The position numbers were made by a program, and so were the translations under genes. A stretch of DNA of 14,755 bases from Cytophagaceae bacterium UBA6715 (GTDB lineage Bacteria > Bacteroidota > Bacteroidia > Cytophagales > Spirosomataceae), in NCBI GenBank assembly GCA_002454335.1, contig DKIP01000105.1, positions 1 through 14,755 on the forward strand. The letters are read 5' to 3'. Of this stretch, positions 1 through 6,065 are shown piece by piece. The first letter of the stretch is position 1. The number at the start of each line of letters is the position of its first letter. The notes under the pieces were generated by a model, which was not told where the DNA came from, did not search any database, and worked only from the letters and a program-made list of their open reading frames with translations.

Positions 1-97
1 TTAATGATTCGGCGGTTCATTTGAAATAGTAGGTTTTTCATCGATTGCTCTTTGAGTAAAGTTGATGTCTATTAGTCTTTATCTATAAATTTAGTTT
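1..97 (+). other. Leader region upstream of kduD; possible tail of an upstream gene
   Basis: No complete gene fits here. One + strand frame reads eight codons (ending His-Leu-Lys) from position 3 to a TAG at 27-29, which could be the last codons of a gene lying left of the window, but eight codons cannot identify it. The remainder is A/T-rich leader. TTTG at 51-54 and TAGTCTTT at 73-80 are placed roughly like a Bacteroidota -33/-7 pair, but the second deviates at two positions from TAnnTTTG, so no promoter is claimed. Confidence 0.3.
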
Positions 98-862
98 ATG
101 CAACAGTCGTTTGATTTAACAGGCAAGGTCGCGTTGGTGACAGGATGTAAGAAGGGAATCGGTATGGCCATGGCGATTGGACTGGCGGAGGCTGGAGCTG
201 ATATTATTGGTGTTTCAGCAACGATTGAATTGAATGGGTCTGATATTGAAAAGGCGGTTACTGCCTCAGGGCGAAAATTTAAGGCCTACCAAGCGGATTT
301 TTCTGATCGGGAATCTTTGTATGAATTTATCAAAGACGTGTTGCGTGATTATCCTCGGATTGATATTTTGGTGAATAATGCTGGGACAATCTTGCGAGAC
401 CCTGCGGCGGAACATTCCGATGAATATTGGGATGAGGTGTTAGAAGTGAATCTTTCTGCTCAGTTTATTCTAAGCAGGGAAATCGGTCGGTCGATGTTGA
501 CCCACGGTTCCGGAAAAATAATTTTTACCGCGTCTTTATTGAGTTTTCAAGGAGGAATCAATGTGCCAGGATATGCAGCCAGCAAAGGGGGTATAGCACG
601 TTTGACGATGGCTTTGGCCAACGAATGGGCGAGTAAAGGGATTAATGTCAATGCGATTGCACCGGGCTATATTTCAACGGATAATACGACAGCATTGCGG
701 GAAGATAAAGAGCGAAGCGCTTCTATCTTAGGACGAATTCCTGCGGGTCGCTGGGGTGAACCGAATGACTTCAAGGGACCTGTGGTTTTCTTGGCATCGG
801 AAGCCGCGAAATATGTGCATGGAGCAATCTTGACCGTGGATGGCGGATGGATGGGAAGATAA
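98..862 (+). CDS. kduD: 2-dehydro-3-deoxy-D-gluconate 5-dehydrogenase (KduD), SDR family
   Basis: Cytoplasmic NAD(P)-dependent oxidoreductase of the classical short-chain dehydrogenase family. Known KduD reduces 3-deoxy-D-glycero-2,5-hexodiulosonate to 2-keto-3-deoxygluconate (KDG) in degradation of pectin and other uronate polymers. The 254-residue chain is a full-length SDR. The nucleotide-binding glycine motif TGCKKGIG is at residues 15-22, NNAG at 93-96, and the catalytic tetrad is N118, S146, Y159 and K163, with the expected YxxxK. KduD-type stretches are clear: SFQGGI near 149-154, an ANEWA block, NVNAIAPGY and RIPAGRWG, and a C-terminal VDGGW. These match the enterobacterial KduD pattern better than generic FabG. 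The start at 98 has A/T-rich sequence before it and puts the Rossmann fold at the expected N-terminal position. The following GH88 gene supports the pathway. Other sugar-alcohol SDR activity is possible but less likely. Confidence 0.92.
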   Translation: MQQSFDLTGKVALVTGCKKGIGMAMAIGLAEAGADIIGVSATIELNGSDIEKAVTASGRKFKAYQADFSDRESLYEFIKDVLRDYPRIDILVNNAGTILRDPAAEHSDEYWDEVLEVNLSAQFILSREIGRSMLTHGSGKIIFTASLLSFQGGINVPGYAASKGGIARLTMALANEWASKGINVNAIAPGYISTDNTTALREDKERSASILGRIPAGRWGEPNDFKGPVVFLASEAAKYVHGAILTVDGGWMGR

Positions 863-872
863 GTGAAGAGAA

Positions 873-909
873 AAGAGTTAAGAACTAAGAGTTAAGAACT
901 AAGAGTTAA
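873..909 (+). repeat. Tandem repeat, 14-bp unit AAGAGTTAAGAACT, about 2.6 copies
   Basis: Two exact copies (873-886 and 887-900) are followed by a partial third copy of nine bases (901-909). The array starts about 10 bases after the kduD stop codon and is non-coding. The unit has no dyad symmetry and no reading frame of note. Role unknown; it could be a slippage-prone spacer. Confidence 0.9.
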
Positions 910-930
910 AATATAAGACACACTACTTGC

Positions 931-972
931 GACTAGTGACTGACGACTAGTGACTGACGACTGAATACTGAC
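931..972 (+). repeat. Tandem repeat, 14-bp unit GACTAGTGACTGAC, three copies (third degenerate)
   Basis: Exact copies at 931-944 and 945-958, then a diverged copy of the same length (GACTGAATACTGAC) at 959-972, ending six bases before the ATG of the GH88 gene. It has the same 14-bp period as the unrelated array at 873-909. Its closeness to the start codon places it in the GH88 translation-initiation region if transcription begins upstream. No Bacteroidota-type promoter could be seen between the two genes. Confidence 0.9.
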
Positions 973-978
973 AAACCT

Positions 979-2142
979 ATGAAAAAACTTATCCTCCTCG
1001 CATTATTGGCACCGCTGTCAGTTTTTGCACAAAAAATTGACGTCAACAAGCAATTCAAATTAGCCGAACAGCAATATCAACGTATGTTGGCAGATCATCC
1101 AGATACTTCGGTGACCGTTCATTCTGCTAACCACGATGGAACCTATCGAAACATGCCTTCCAAATGGTGGTGCTCAGGATTTTTTCCGGGAGGATTGTGG
1201 CAATTGTATGAGCGCTCGAGAGATCCGAAATGGGAGAAGGCAGCTCGCCTGTGGACAGCCGCGGTGGAGAAGGAGCAGTTTAATACGGGAACCCACGATT
1301 TGGGCTTCATGATGTATGATTCTTTCGGTCAAGAATTACGATTGACCAAAGATCCGCATGCTAAGCAGGTATTGATTCAATCAGCAAAGTCTTTGGCCAC
1401 TCGATTTGATCCAGCGATTGGTTTGATCAAATCTTGGAATAGCTTCAAGGGAGGCTATAAATATCCGGTAATTATCGACAACATGATGAATTTGGAATTG
1501 TTGTTCTGGGCTTCGCGGGAGACGGGCGATAATCGTTATCGTCAAATCGCCATCACACATGCAGATAATACAATGAAGCATCATTTTCGTCCGGATAATT
1601 CAAGTTATCATGTGATTTTATACGATATAGATGGAAAGGTTTTGGCCAAAAAACAACATCAAGGTTATCTAGATGAGTCTTGCTGGACGCGTGGGCATGC
1701 ATGGGCGATGTATGGTTATGTAGAAATGTATCGCAATACGAAGGATAAAAAGTATTTGGATTTTGCACAAAAAATTTCTGATTACTATTTAAATCACCCG
1801 AATTTACCTGCAGATAAGATTCCGTATTGGGATTTCTATGCGCCAAATATTCCTAACGAAGAACGCGATGCATCGGCGGGAGCAATTGCTGCTTCTGCTT
1901 TGTTGGAGTTAAGTGCCTATACGGGAGAAAAAGGGAAGCGCTATTACGCGGATGCTGTGAAGATGTTGGAGTCTTTATCAAGTCCCGCATATCGTGCTTC
2001 ATTGGGAGAAAATAACAACTTCTTGATAAAACATTGTGTAGGGGCTAAATCCTTGAATTCGGAGATAGATGTTCCCTTAATTTATGCGGATTATTACTAT
2101 TTGGAAGGATTATTGCGCTACGAGCGTTACAATAAAAAATAG
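979..2142 (+). CDS. Glycoside hydrolase family 88, unsaturated glucuronyl hydrolase
   Basis: Exported enzyme of 387 residues. GH88 enzymes hydrate the C4=C5 double bond of unsaturated uronic acids at the non-reducing ends of oligosaccharides made by polysaccharide lyases. This releases a sugar that rearranges to 5-keto-4-deoxyuronate. A typical signal peptide occupies residues 1-17 (Lys-rich start, hydrophobic core, VFA before Gln18), so the enzyme is probably periplasmic or secreted. The rest looks like an (alpha/alpha)6 barrel rich in aromatic residues. Two conserved Asp fit the catalytic pair of the family: D107 in a HDLGF motif and D167 in IDNMMN. WTRGHAW follows near 236-242 and PYWDF near 272-276. 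It lies 116 nt after kduD, whose product acts downstream of the sugar released here. The exact polymer (glycosaminoglycan, pectin, alginate-like or ulvan-like) cannot be read from sequence. GH105 is a related alternative, but the motifs favour GH88. Confidence 0.9.
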   Translation: MKKLILLALLAPLSVFAQKIDVNKQFKLAEQQYQRMLADHPDTSVTVHSANHDGTYRNMPSKWWCSGFFPGGLWQLYERSRDPKWEKAARLWTAAVEKEQFNTGTHDLGFMMYDSFGQELRLTKDPHAKQVLIQSAKSLATRFDPAIGLIKSWNSFKGGYKYPVIIDNMMNLELLFWASRETGDNRYRQIAITHADNTMKHHFRPDNSSYHVILYDIDGKVLAKKQHQGYLDESCWTRGHAWAMYGYVEMYRNTKDKKYLDFAQKISDYYLNHPNLPADKIPYWDFYAPNIPNEERDASAGAIAASALLELSAYTGEKGKRYYADAVKMLESLSSPAYRASLGENNNFLIKHCVGAKSLNSEIDVPLIYADYYYLEGLLRYERYNKK

Positions 2143-2154
2143 CATTCCCCGTTC

Positions 2155-2187
2155 AGCTTTGGCAAACCTTGAAGGATTGCCAAAGCT
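2155..2187 (+). terminator. Long perfect hairpin after GH88, possible terminator or operator
   Basis: AGCTTTGGCAA (2155-2165) is the exact reverse complement of TTGCCAAAGCT (2177-2187). The 11-nt interior can add CCT/AGG pairing after one A/A mismatch, leaving a TGA loop. The hairpin begins 12 nt after the GH88 stop. It is not followed by a T-run, so it is not a standard intrinsic terminator. A near copy of the right arm follows at 2200-2213. Confidence 0.6.
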
Positions 2188-2213
2188 AAGGAAATGGGCT
2201 TGGCAAAGCTAAG
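2177..2213 (+). repeat. Direct repeat TTGCCAAAGCTAAG / TTGGCAAAGCTAAG
   Basis: Fourteen-base copies at 2177-2190 and 2200-2213 differ at a single base and start 23 nt apart. The first is the right arm of the adjacent hairpin. The second contains the proposed -33 element of the purH promoter. This arrangement would suit a regulator binding site, though duplication of a hairpin arm could also explain it. Confidence 0.75.
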
Positions 2214-2230
2214 CAAAATGCGTACATTTG
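2200..2230 (+). promoter_or_regulatory. Bacteroidota-type promoter for purH
   Basis: TTG at 2200-2202 and TACATTTG at 2223-2230 match the Bacteroidota sigma consensus TTG ... TAnnTTTG, with a 20-nt spacer. Transcription would start a few bases after 2230, leaving a leader of roughly 18 nt before the ATG at 2255. This argues against the in-frame TTG at 2228 as start codon, because it lies inside the -7 element. Confidence 0.65.
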
Positions 2231-2254
2231 TGGCTTCATTTTTTATCAAGCCCC

Positions 2255-3778
2255 ATGTCAGTAAAAAAAATCCAATCTGCCCTCATTTCGGTTTATTACA
2301 AAGACGGTTTAGCACCGATTATCCAAGAATTACACAAGAACGGCGTTACACTATATTCAACTGGAGGAACACAATCCTTCATTGAAGAGTTAGGTATTCC
2401 TGTGATTGCTGTAGAAGATTTAACAGGATATCCTTCCATCTTTGGTGGTCGAGTAAAAACGCTACATCCGAAGGTTTTTGGTGGTATTTTACACCGTCGT
2501 GATTTAGCTTCTGATGTGGAAGTGGCAAAACAATACGACATTCCAGCGTTGGATTTAGTGATGGTTGATTTATATCCGTTTGAAGAAACGGTGGCATCAG
2601 GAGCATCTGATGAGGATATTATTGAGAAAATTGACATCGGGGGTATTTCCTTGATTCGCGGTGGTGCCAAAAACTTCAACGATGTGCTAATCGTTTCTTC
2701 GCGTGATCAATACGCGGAGGTTTCGGCTATTTTTGCTGCACACGGCACGACTTCGACAACCTTAGCTGAACGTAGAAGCTTTGCTCAAAAGGCATTTGCA
2801 GTTTCATCGCATTACGATGGAGCAATCCAACGCTATTTTGCGGGAGAAATGGCCGATTTGGCCAATTACACAAGCTTGCCTGCGAACGGTTTGCGTTATG
2901 GGGAAAACCCACACCAACAAGGTACTTTCTACGGAGATTTGTCGGCCTTGTTCGATAAATTACACGGCAAAGAATTGTCTTACAACAATTTAGTTGACGT
3001 AGACGCTTGCATTACTTTATTGGATGAATTTGATGAAACGGCTTTTGTGATCATTAAGCACATGAATGCATGCGGAGTTGCTACGGGTCAAACGGTGAAA
3101 GAAGCTTATGATAAGGCTTTGTCTTGTGATCCTGTTTCGGCTTTTGGTGGCGTGTTGGCAACGAATAACGAAGTAGATAAAGCAGCGGCAGAGTCGATTA
3201 ATCCATTATTCTGTGAGATCTTGATTGCACCTTCGTTTACCGAAGAGGCTTTGGAAATATTGAAAACAAAAAAGAATCGCATTTTATTGAAGCGTAATGC
3301 GGTCGAGTTTCCGAAGAAAATGTTCAAGACTTTATTGAACGGTGTGTTAGAGCAAGATAAAGATTTAGTGATGGAAGGTGTGGCTGATTTCAAAATGGTG
3401 ACGAAACGCGTTCCTACGGAAGAGCAGAAGCGTGCGTTGGCATTTGCTTTAAAGATCTGTAAGCATACAAAATCAAATACGATTGTCTTAGCGAATGATG
3501 GCCAGTTATTGGCTTCGGGTGTCGGTCAAACTTCGCGGGTAGATGCGCTGAAACAGGCCATCGACAAAGCGAAGGAATTTGGTTTTGATTTGAATGGAGC
3601 GGTAATGGCATCCGATGCGTTTTTCCCTTTTCCAGATTGTGTGGAGATTGCTGGAAATGCGGGGATTGTTGCCGTAACGCAGCCAGGAGGTTCTATTAAA
3701 GATCAGGACTCGATTGCCTATTGCGATGCGAATGATATTGCCATGGTGATGACCGGAATTCGCCACTTTAAGCATTAG
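2255..3778 (+). CDS. purH: Bifunctional AICAR transformylase / IMP cyclohydrolase
   Basis: Catalyses the last two steps of purine synthesis: formyl transfer from 10-formyl-THF to AICAR, then ring closure to IMP, in the cytoplasm. The chain is 507 residues, normal for bacterial PurH. The N-terminal MGS-like cyclohydrolase domain (about 1-190) shows YSTGGT and GGRVKTLHPKVFGGIL. The transformylase domain follows, with RYGENPHQ, a KHMNACG motif holding the conserved Lys268-His269 pair, a SDAFFPF stretch, and the typical C-terminal TGIRHFKH. In the KH motif the common Asn-Pro-Cys-Gly reads Asn-Ala-Cys-Gly. The frame is open back to a TTG at 2228, but the ATG at 2255 is preferred because it begins right before the conserved SVKKIQSALISVY block and lies downstream of a good promoter match. 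It probably has its own promoter, and gyrB follows after a 94-nt gap. Confidence 0.97.
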   Translation: MSVKKIQSALISVYYKDGLAPIIQELHKNGVTLYSTGGTQSFIEELGIPVIAVEDLTGYPSIFGGRVKTLHPKVFGGILHRRDLASDVEVAKQYDIPALDLVMVDLYPFEETVASGASDEDIIEKIDIGGISLIRGGAKNFNDVLIVSSRDQYAEVSAIFAAHGTTSTTLAERRSFAQKAFAVSSHYDGAIQRYFAGEMADLANYTSLPANGLRYGENPHQQGTFYGDLSALFDKLHGKELSYNNLVDVDACITLLDEFDETAFVIIKHMNACGVATGQTVKEAYDKALSCDPVSAFGGVLATNNEVDKAAAESINPLFCEILIAPSFTEEALEILKTKKNRILLKRNAVEFPKKMFKTLLNGVLEQDKDLVMEGVADFKMVTKRVPTEEQKRALAFALKICKHTKSNTIVLANDGQLLASGVGQTSRVDALKQAIDKAKEFGFDLNGAVMASDAFFPFPDCVEIAGNAGIVAVTQPGGSIKDQDSIAYCDANDIAMVMTGIRHFKH

Positions 3779-3872
3779 GATTATTCGGTAAAAATTTATA
3801 TTTTTAAGGCTAAGATTCAACAATTAAAAACGGGCAAAGCAATGCGCCTGTTCAACTCATTTAAATTACATT
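3779..3872 (+). promoter_or_regulatory. purH-gyrB intergenic region with weak promoter match and small hairpin
   Basis: TATATTTT at 3797-3804 fits TAnnTTTG except for the final base, but no convincing -33 element lies about 20 nt upstream. Further down, AACGGGC (3829-3835) can pair with GCCTGTT (3846-3852) over a 10-nt loop, with one G-U pair. The hairpin is preceded by an A-run and not followed by a real T-run, so it could be a weak terminator on either strand or a leader structure. It probably contains the promoter for the gyrB unit, but the exact site is uncertain. Confidence 0.35.
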
Positions 3873-5840
3873 ATGTCAGAAGCACAAGATACATCAGCTC
3901 AAGATCGGGCAAATTATGGTGCAGATAATATTCAAGTATTAGAGGGTTTAGAGGCGGTTCGTAAGCGTCCTTCCATGTACATAGGTGATACAGGCTTTAA
4001 AGGTCTACATCATTTGATTTGGGAGGTTGTTGATAACTCAATTGATGAGGCGTTGGCAGGACACTGCGACATGATCAAGGTGACGATTAATACAGATAAT
4101 TCCATCTTAGTCGAAGATAACGGTCGGGGTATTCCTACGGGCATGCACACGAAAGAAAAGCGTTCAGCTTTAGAGGTTGTTATGACAGTGCTTCACGCTG
4201 GTGGTAAGTTTGATAAGGATACATATAAAGTTTCTGGAGGTCTTCACGGTGTAGGGGTATCGTGTGTGAATGCCTTATCGACGGATTTAAAGGTGACGGT
4301 GCATCGGGAGGGAAAGATTTTCCAACAAGAATATAAGATTGGTGTTCCGCAATATCCTGTTAAGGAAATTGGCGAAACGGATCGTACAGGTACTTCGGTA
4401 TTGTTTAAGCCGGATGAGACCATCTTTACGGTTACTGAATATAAATATGACACCGTAGCGGGTCGTTTGCGTGAATTGTCATTCTTGAATGCGGGAATTC
4501 GTGTTCAATTGACGGATTTGCGTGAATTAGACGAGGAAGGCAATGCGCGTTCAGAGGAGTTTTACTCAGAAGGTGGTTTGCGTGAGTTTGTGACATTCTT
4601 GGATTCAACACGTGAGCCATTGTTGACAGAGCCTATCTACATGGAAGGTGATAAGAACGGGGTTCCTGTTCAGGTTGCGATGGTTTATAATACTTCGTAT
4701 ACGGAGAATGTCGTTTCTTATGTGAACAACATTAATACCATTGAAGGAGGTACACACGTTGCGGGTTTCCGTGGAGCTTTGACGCGTACGTTGAAGAACT
4801 ATGCAGATAAGTCAGGTGCGTTAGATAAATTGAAAATTGATATCGCGGGAGATGACTTCCGCGAAGGTTTGACTGCTGTTATTTCAGTGAAAGTAGCAGA
4901 GCCGCAATTTGAGGGGCAGACCAAAACCAAATTAGGTAATGGGGAAGTATCCGGTGCGGTTTCAGCAGCGATGTCGGATATGTTGGAAACTTGGTTGGAG
5001 GAGCATCCGAAGGAGGCTCGTCAAATTGTTGCTAAGGTAATTTTGGCTGCTCAAGCGCGTCATGCAGCCCGTAAGGCGCGTGAAATGGTTCAGCGTAAAA
5101 CGGTATTAGGTTCGAACTCTTTACCAGGAAAATTAGCTGATTGCTCAGATTCGGATCCAGAAACATGTGAGATTTACTTGGTCGAAGGGGATTCGGCGGG
5201 AGGAACTGCCAAACAAGGTCGTAACCGTGCTTTTCAGGCAATTTTGCCTTTACGGGGTAAGATTTTAAATGTGGAGAAGGCGCAGGAATACAAGATCTAC
5301 GAAAACGAAGAAATTAAAAACATGATTACGGCATTAGGCGTATCCTTTGGGAAAGATGGAGACGAACGTGCCCTCAACATGGAAAAATTGCGTTATCATA
5401 AAGTTATCATCATGACCGATGCGGACGTTGACGGTAGTCACATTCGTACCTTGATTTTAACTTTCTTCTTCCGTTACATGCGTGAATTAGTGGATCGTGG
5501 ATGTATTTACATTGCACAACCGCCATTGTACCAAGTGAAGAAAGGCCAACAAGTTCGTTATGTTTGGACGGAGGACCAACGGACTCTTGCGATTCAAGAA
5601 TTAGCTGCTGGAGGTAAAGAGGAAAGTGTAGGTGTTCAGCGTTATAAGGGTCTTGGAGAGATGAATGCGGAACAATTGTGGGAGACTACCATGAATCCAG
5701 AATCTCGAACCTTGAAGCAAGTAACCGTTGATTCGGCCATTGAAGCAGATTTGTTGTTCTCCATGTTGATGGGCGATGAGGTTGCTCCTCGTCGTGATTT
5801 CATTGAGAAGAATGCGAAATACGCGAAAGTAGACGTTTAG
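3873..5840 (+). CDS. gyrB: DNA gyrase subunit B
   Basis: ATPase and TOPRIM subunit of DNA gyrase, which introduces negative supercoils into DNA as an A2B2 complex with GyrA (not in this window). At 655 residues it has the usual Bacteroidota length, without the long insert seen in enterobacterial GyrB. The GHKL ATPase domain shows EVVDNSIDE (E51, N55), EDNGRGIP (81-88) and SGGLHGVGVS (121-130). A QTKTKLG motif marks the transducer Lys loop. The TOPRIM domain has EGDSAGG beginning at catalytic E438, PLRGKILNVEKA, and the metal-binding D516-x-D518-x-D520 of DADVDGSH. The C-terminus carries the usual QRYKGLGEMNAEQLWETTM block. ParE is the main alternative, but PLRGKILNVEKA and overall layout fit GyrB. 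The start at 3873 leaves a short polar N-terminus before the ATPase core. It is followed by four closely spaced genes. Confidence 0.96.
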   Translation: MSEAQDTSAQDRANYGADNIQVLEGLEAVRKRPSMYIGDTGFKGLHHLIWEVVDNSIDEALAGHCDMIKVTINTDNSILVEDNGRGIPTGMHTKEKRSALEVVMTVLHAGGKFDKDTYKVSGGLHGVGVSCVNALSTDLKVTVHREGKIFQQEYKIGVPQYPVKEIGETDRTGTSVLFKPDETIFTVTEYKYDTVAGRLRELSFLNAGIRVQLTDLRELDEEGNARSEEFYSEGGLREFVTFLDSTREPLLTEPIYMEGDKNGVPVQVAMVYNTSYTENVVSYVNNINTIEGGTHVAGFRGALTRTLKNYADKSGALDKLKIDIAGDDFREGLTAVISVKVAEPQFEGQTKTKLGNGEVSGAVSAAMSDMLETWLEEHPKEARQIVAKVILAAQARHAARKAREMVQRKTVLGSNSLPGKLADCSDSDPETCEIYLVEGDSAGGTAKQGRNRAFQAILPLRGKILNVEKAQEYKIYENEEIKNMITALGVSFGKDGDERALNMEKLRYHKVIIMTDADVDGSHIRTLILTFFFRYMRELVDRGCIYIAQPPLYQVKKGQQVRYVWTEDQRTLAIQELAAGGKEESVGVQRYKGLGEMNAEQLWETTMNPESRTLKQVTVDSAIEADLLFSMLMGDEVAPRRDFIEKNAKYAKVDV

Positions 5841-5844
5841 TTCC

Positions 5845-6063
5845 ATGGAGGTTGACTTTAAAGCCTATCATTTGCGTGGGATTCACGCTAGCACTCCGGA
5901 GGAAAAGCAACAGATTAATCAAGAACTGAAAGATCTTTACGATTCCTTAACAGAAGCTGATAAACGAATATTTAATTTGGAGCTTCAGAAATTCTTGGCC
6001 ATCGAAATGGGGCGCTTGGGTTCTGATTATGAAGCGATCAAAAACCAAATTCCAGAAGCCTAA
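5845..6063 (+). CDS. Small acidic, probably helical protein of unknown function
   Basis: I do not recognise this 72-residue protein. It has no signal peptide, membrane segment, cysteine or metal-binding motif. It is rich in charged residues and Leu/Ile, especially from about residue 17 to 65, suggesting two or three amphipathic helices, for example EEKQQINQELKDLYDSL. It starts four nt after the gyrB stop and ends two nt before the ppk1 ATG, so translational coupling with both is likely. The tight fit, with no competing frame across the same stretch, supports it as a real gene. A role linked to gyrase or polyphosphate kinase would be guesswork from position alone. Confidence 0.75.
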   Translation: MEVDFKAYHLRGIHASTPEEKQQINQELKDLYDSLTEADKRIFNLELQKFLAIEMGRLGSDYEAIKNQIPEA

Positions 6064-6065
6064 TC

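Noticed and set aside
62..93. TTG at 62-64 with TAAATTTA at 86-93 as a kduD promoter
   Set aside because: Transcription would start on or beside the ATG at 98, leaving no leader, and the -7 element lacks its final G.
2228..2254. In-frame upstream TTG start for purH adding nine residues
   Set aside because: The TTG lies within the TACATTTG promoter element, and the added residues do not belong to the conserved PurH N-terminus; the ATG at 2255 fits both.
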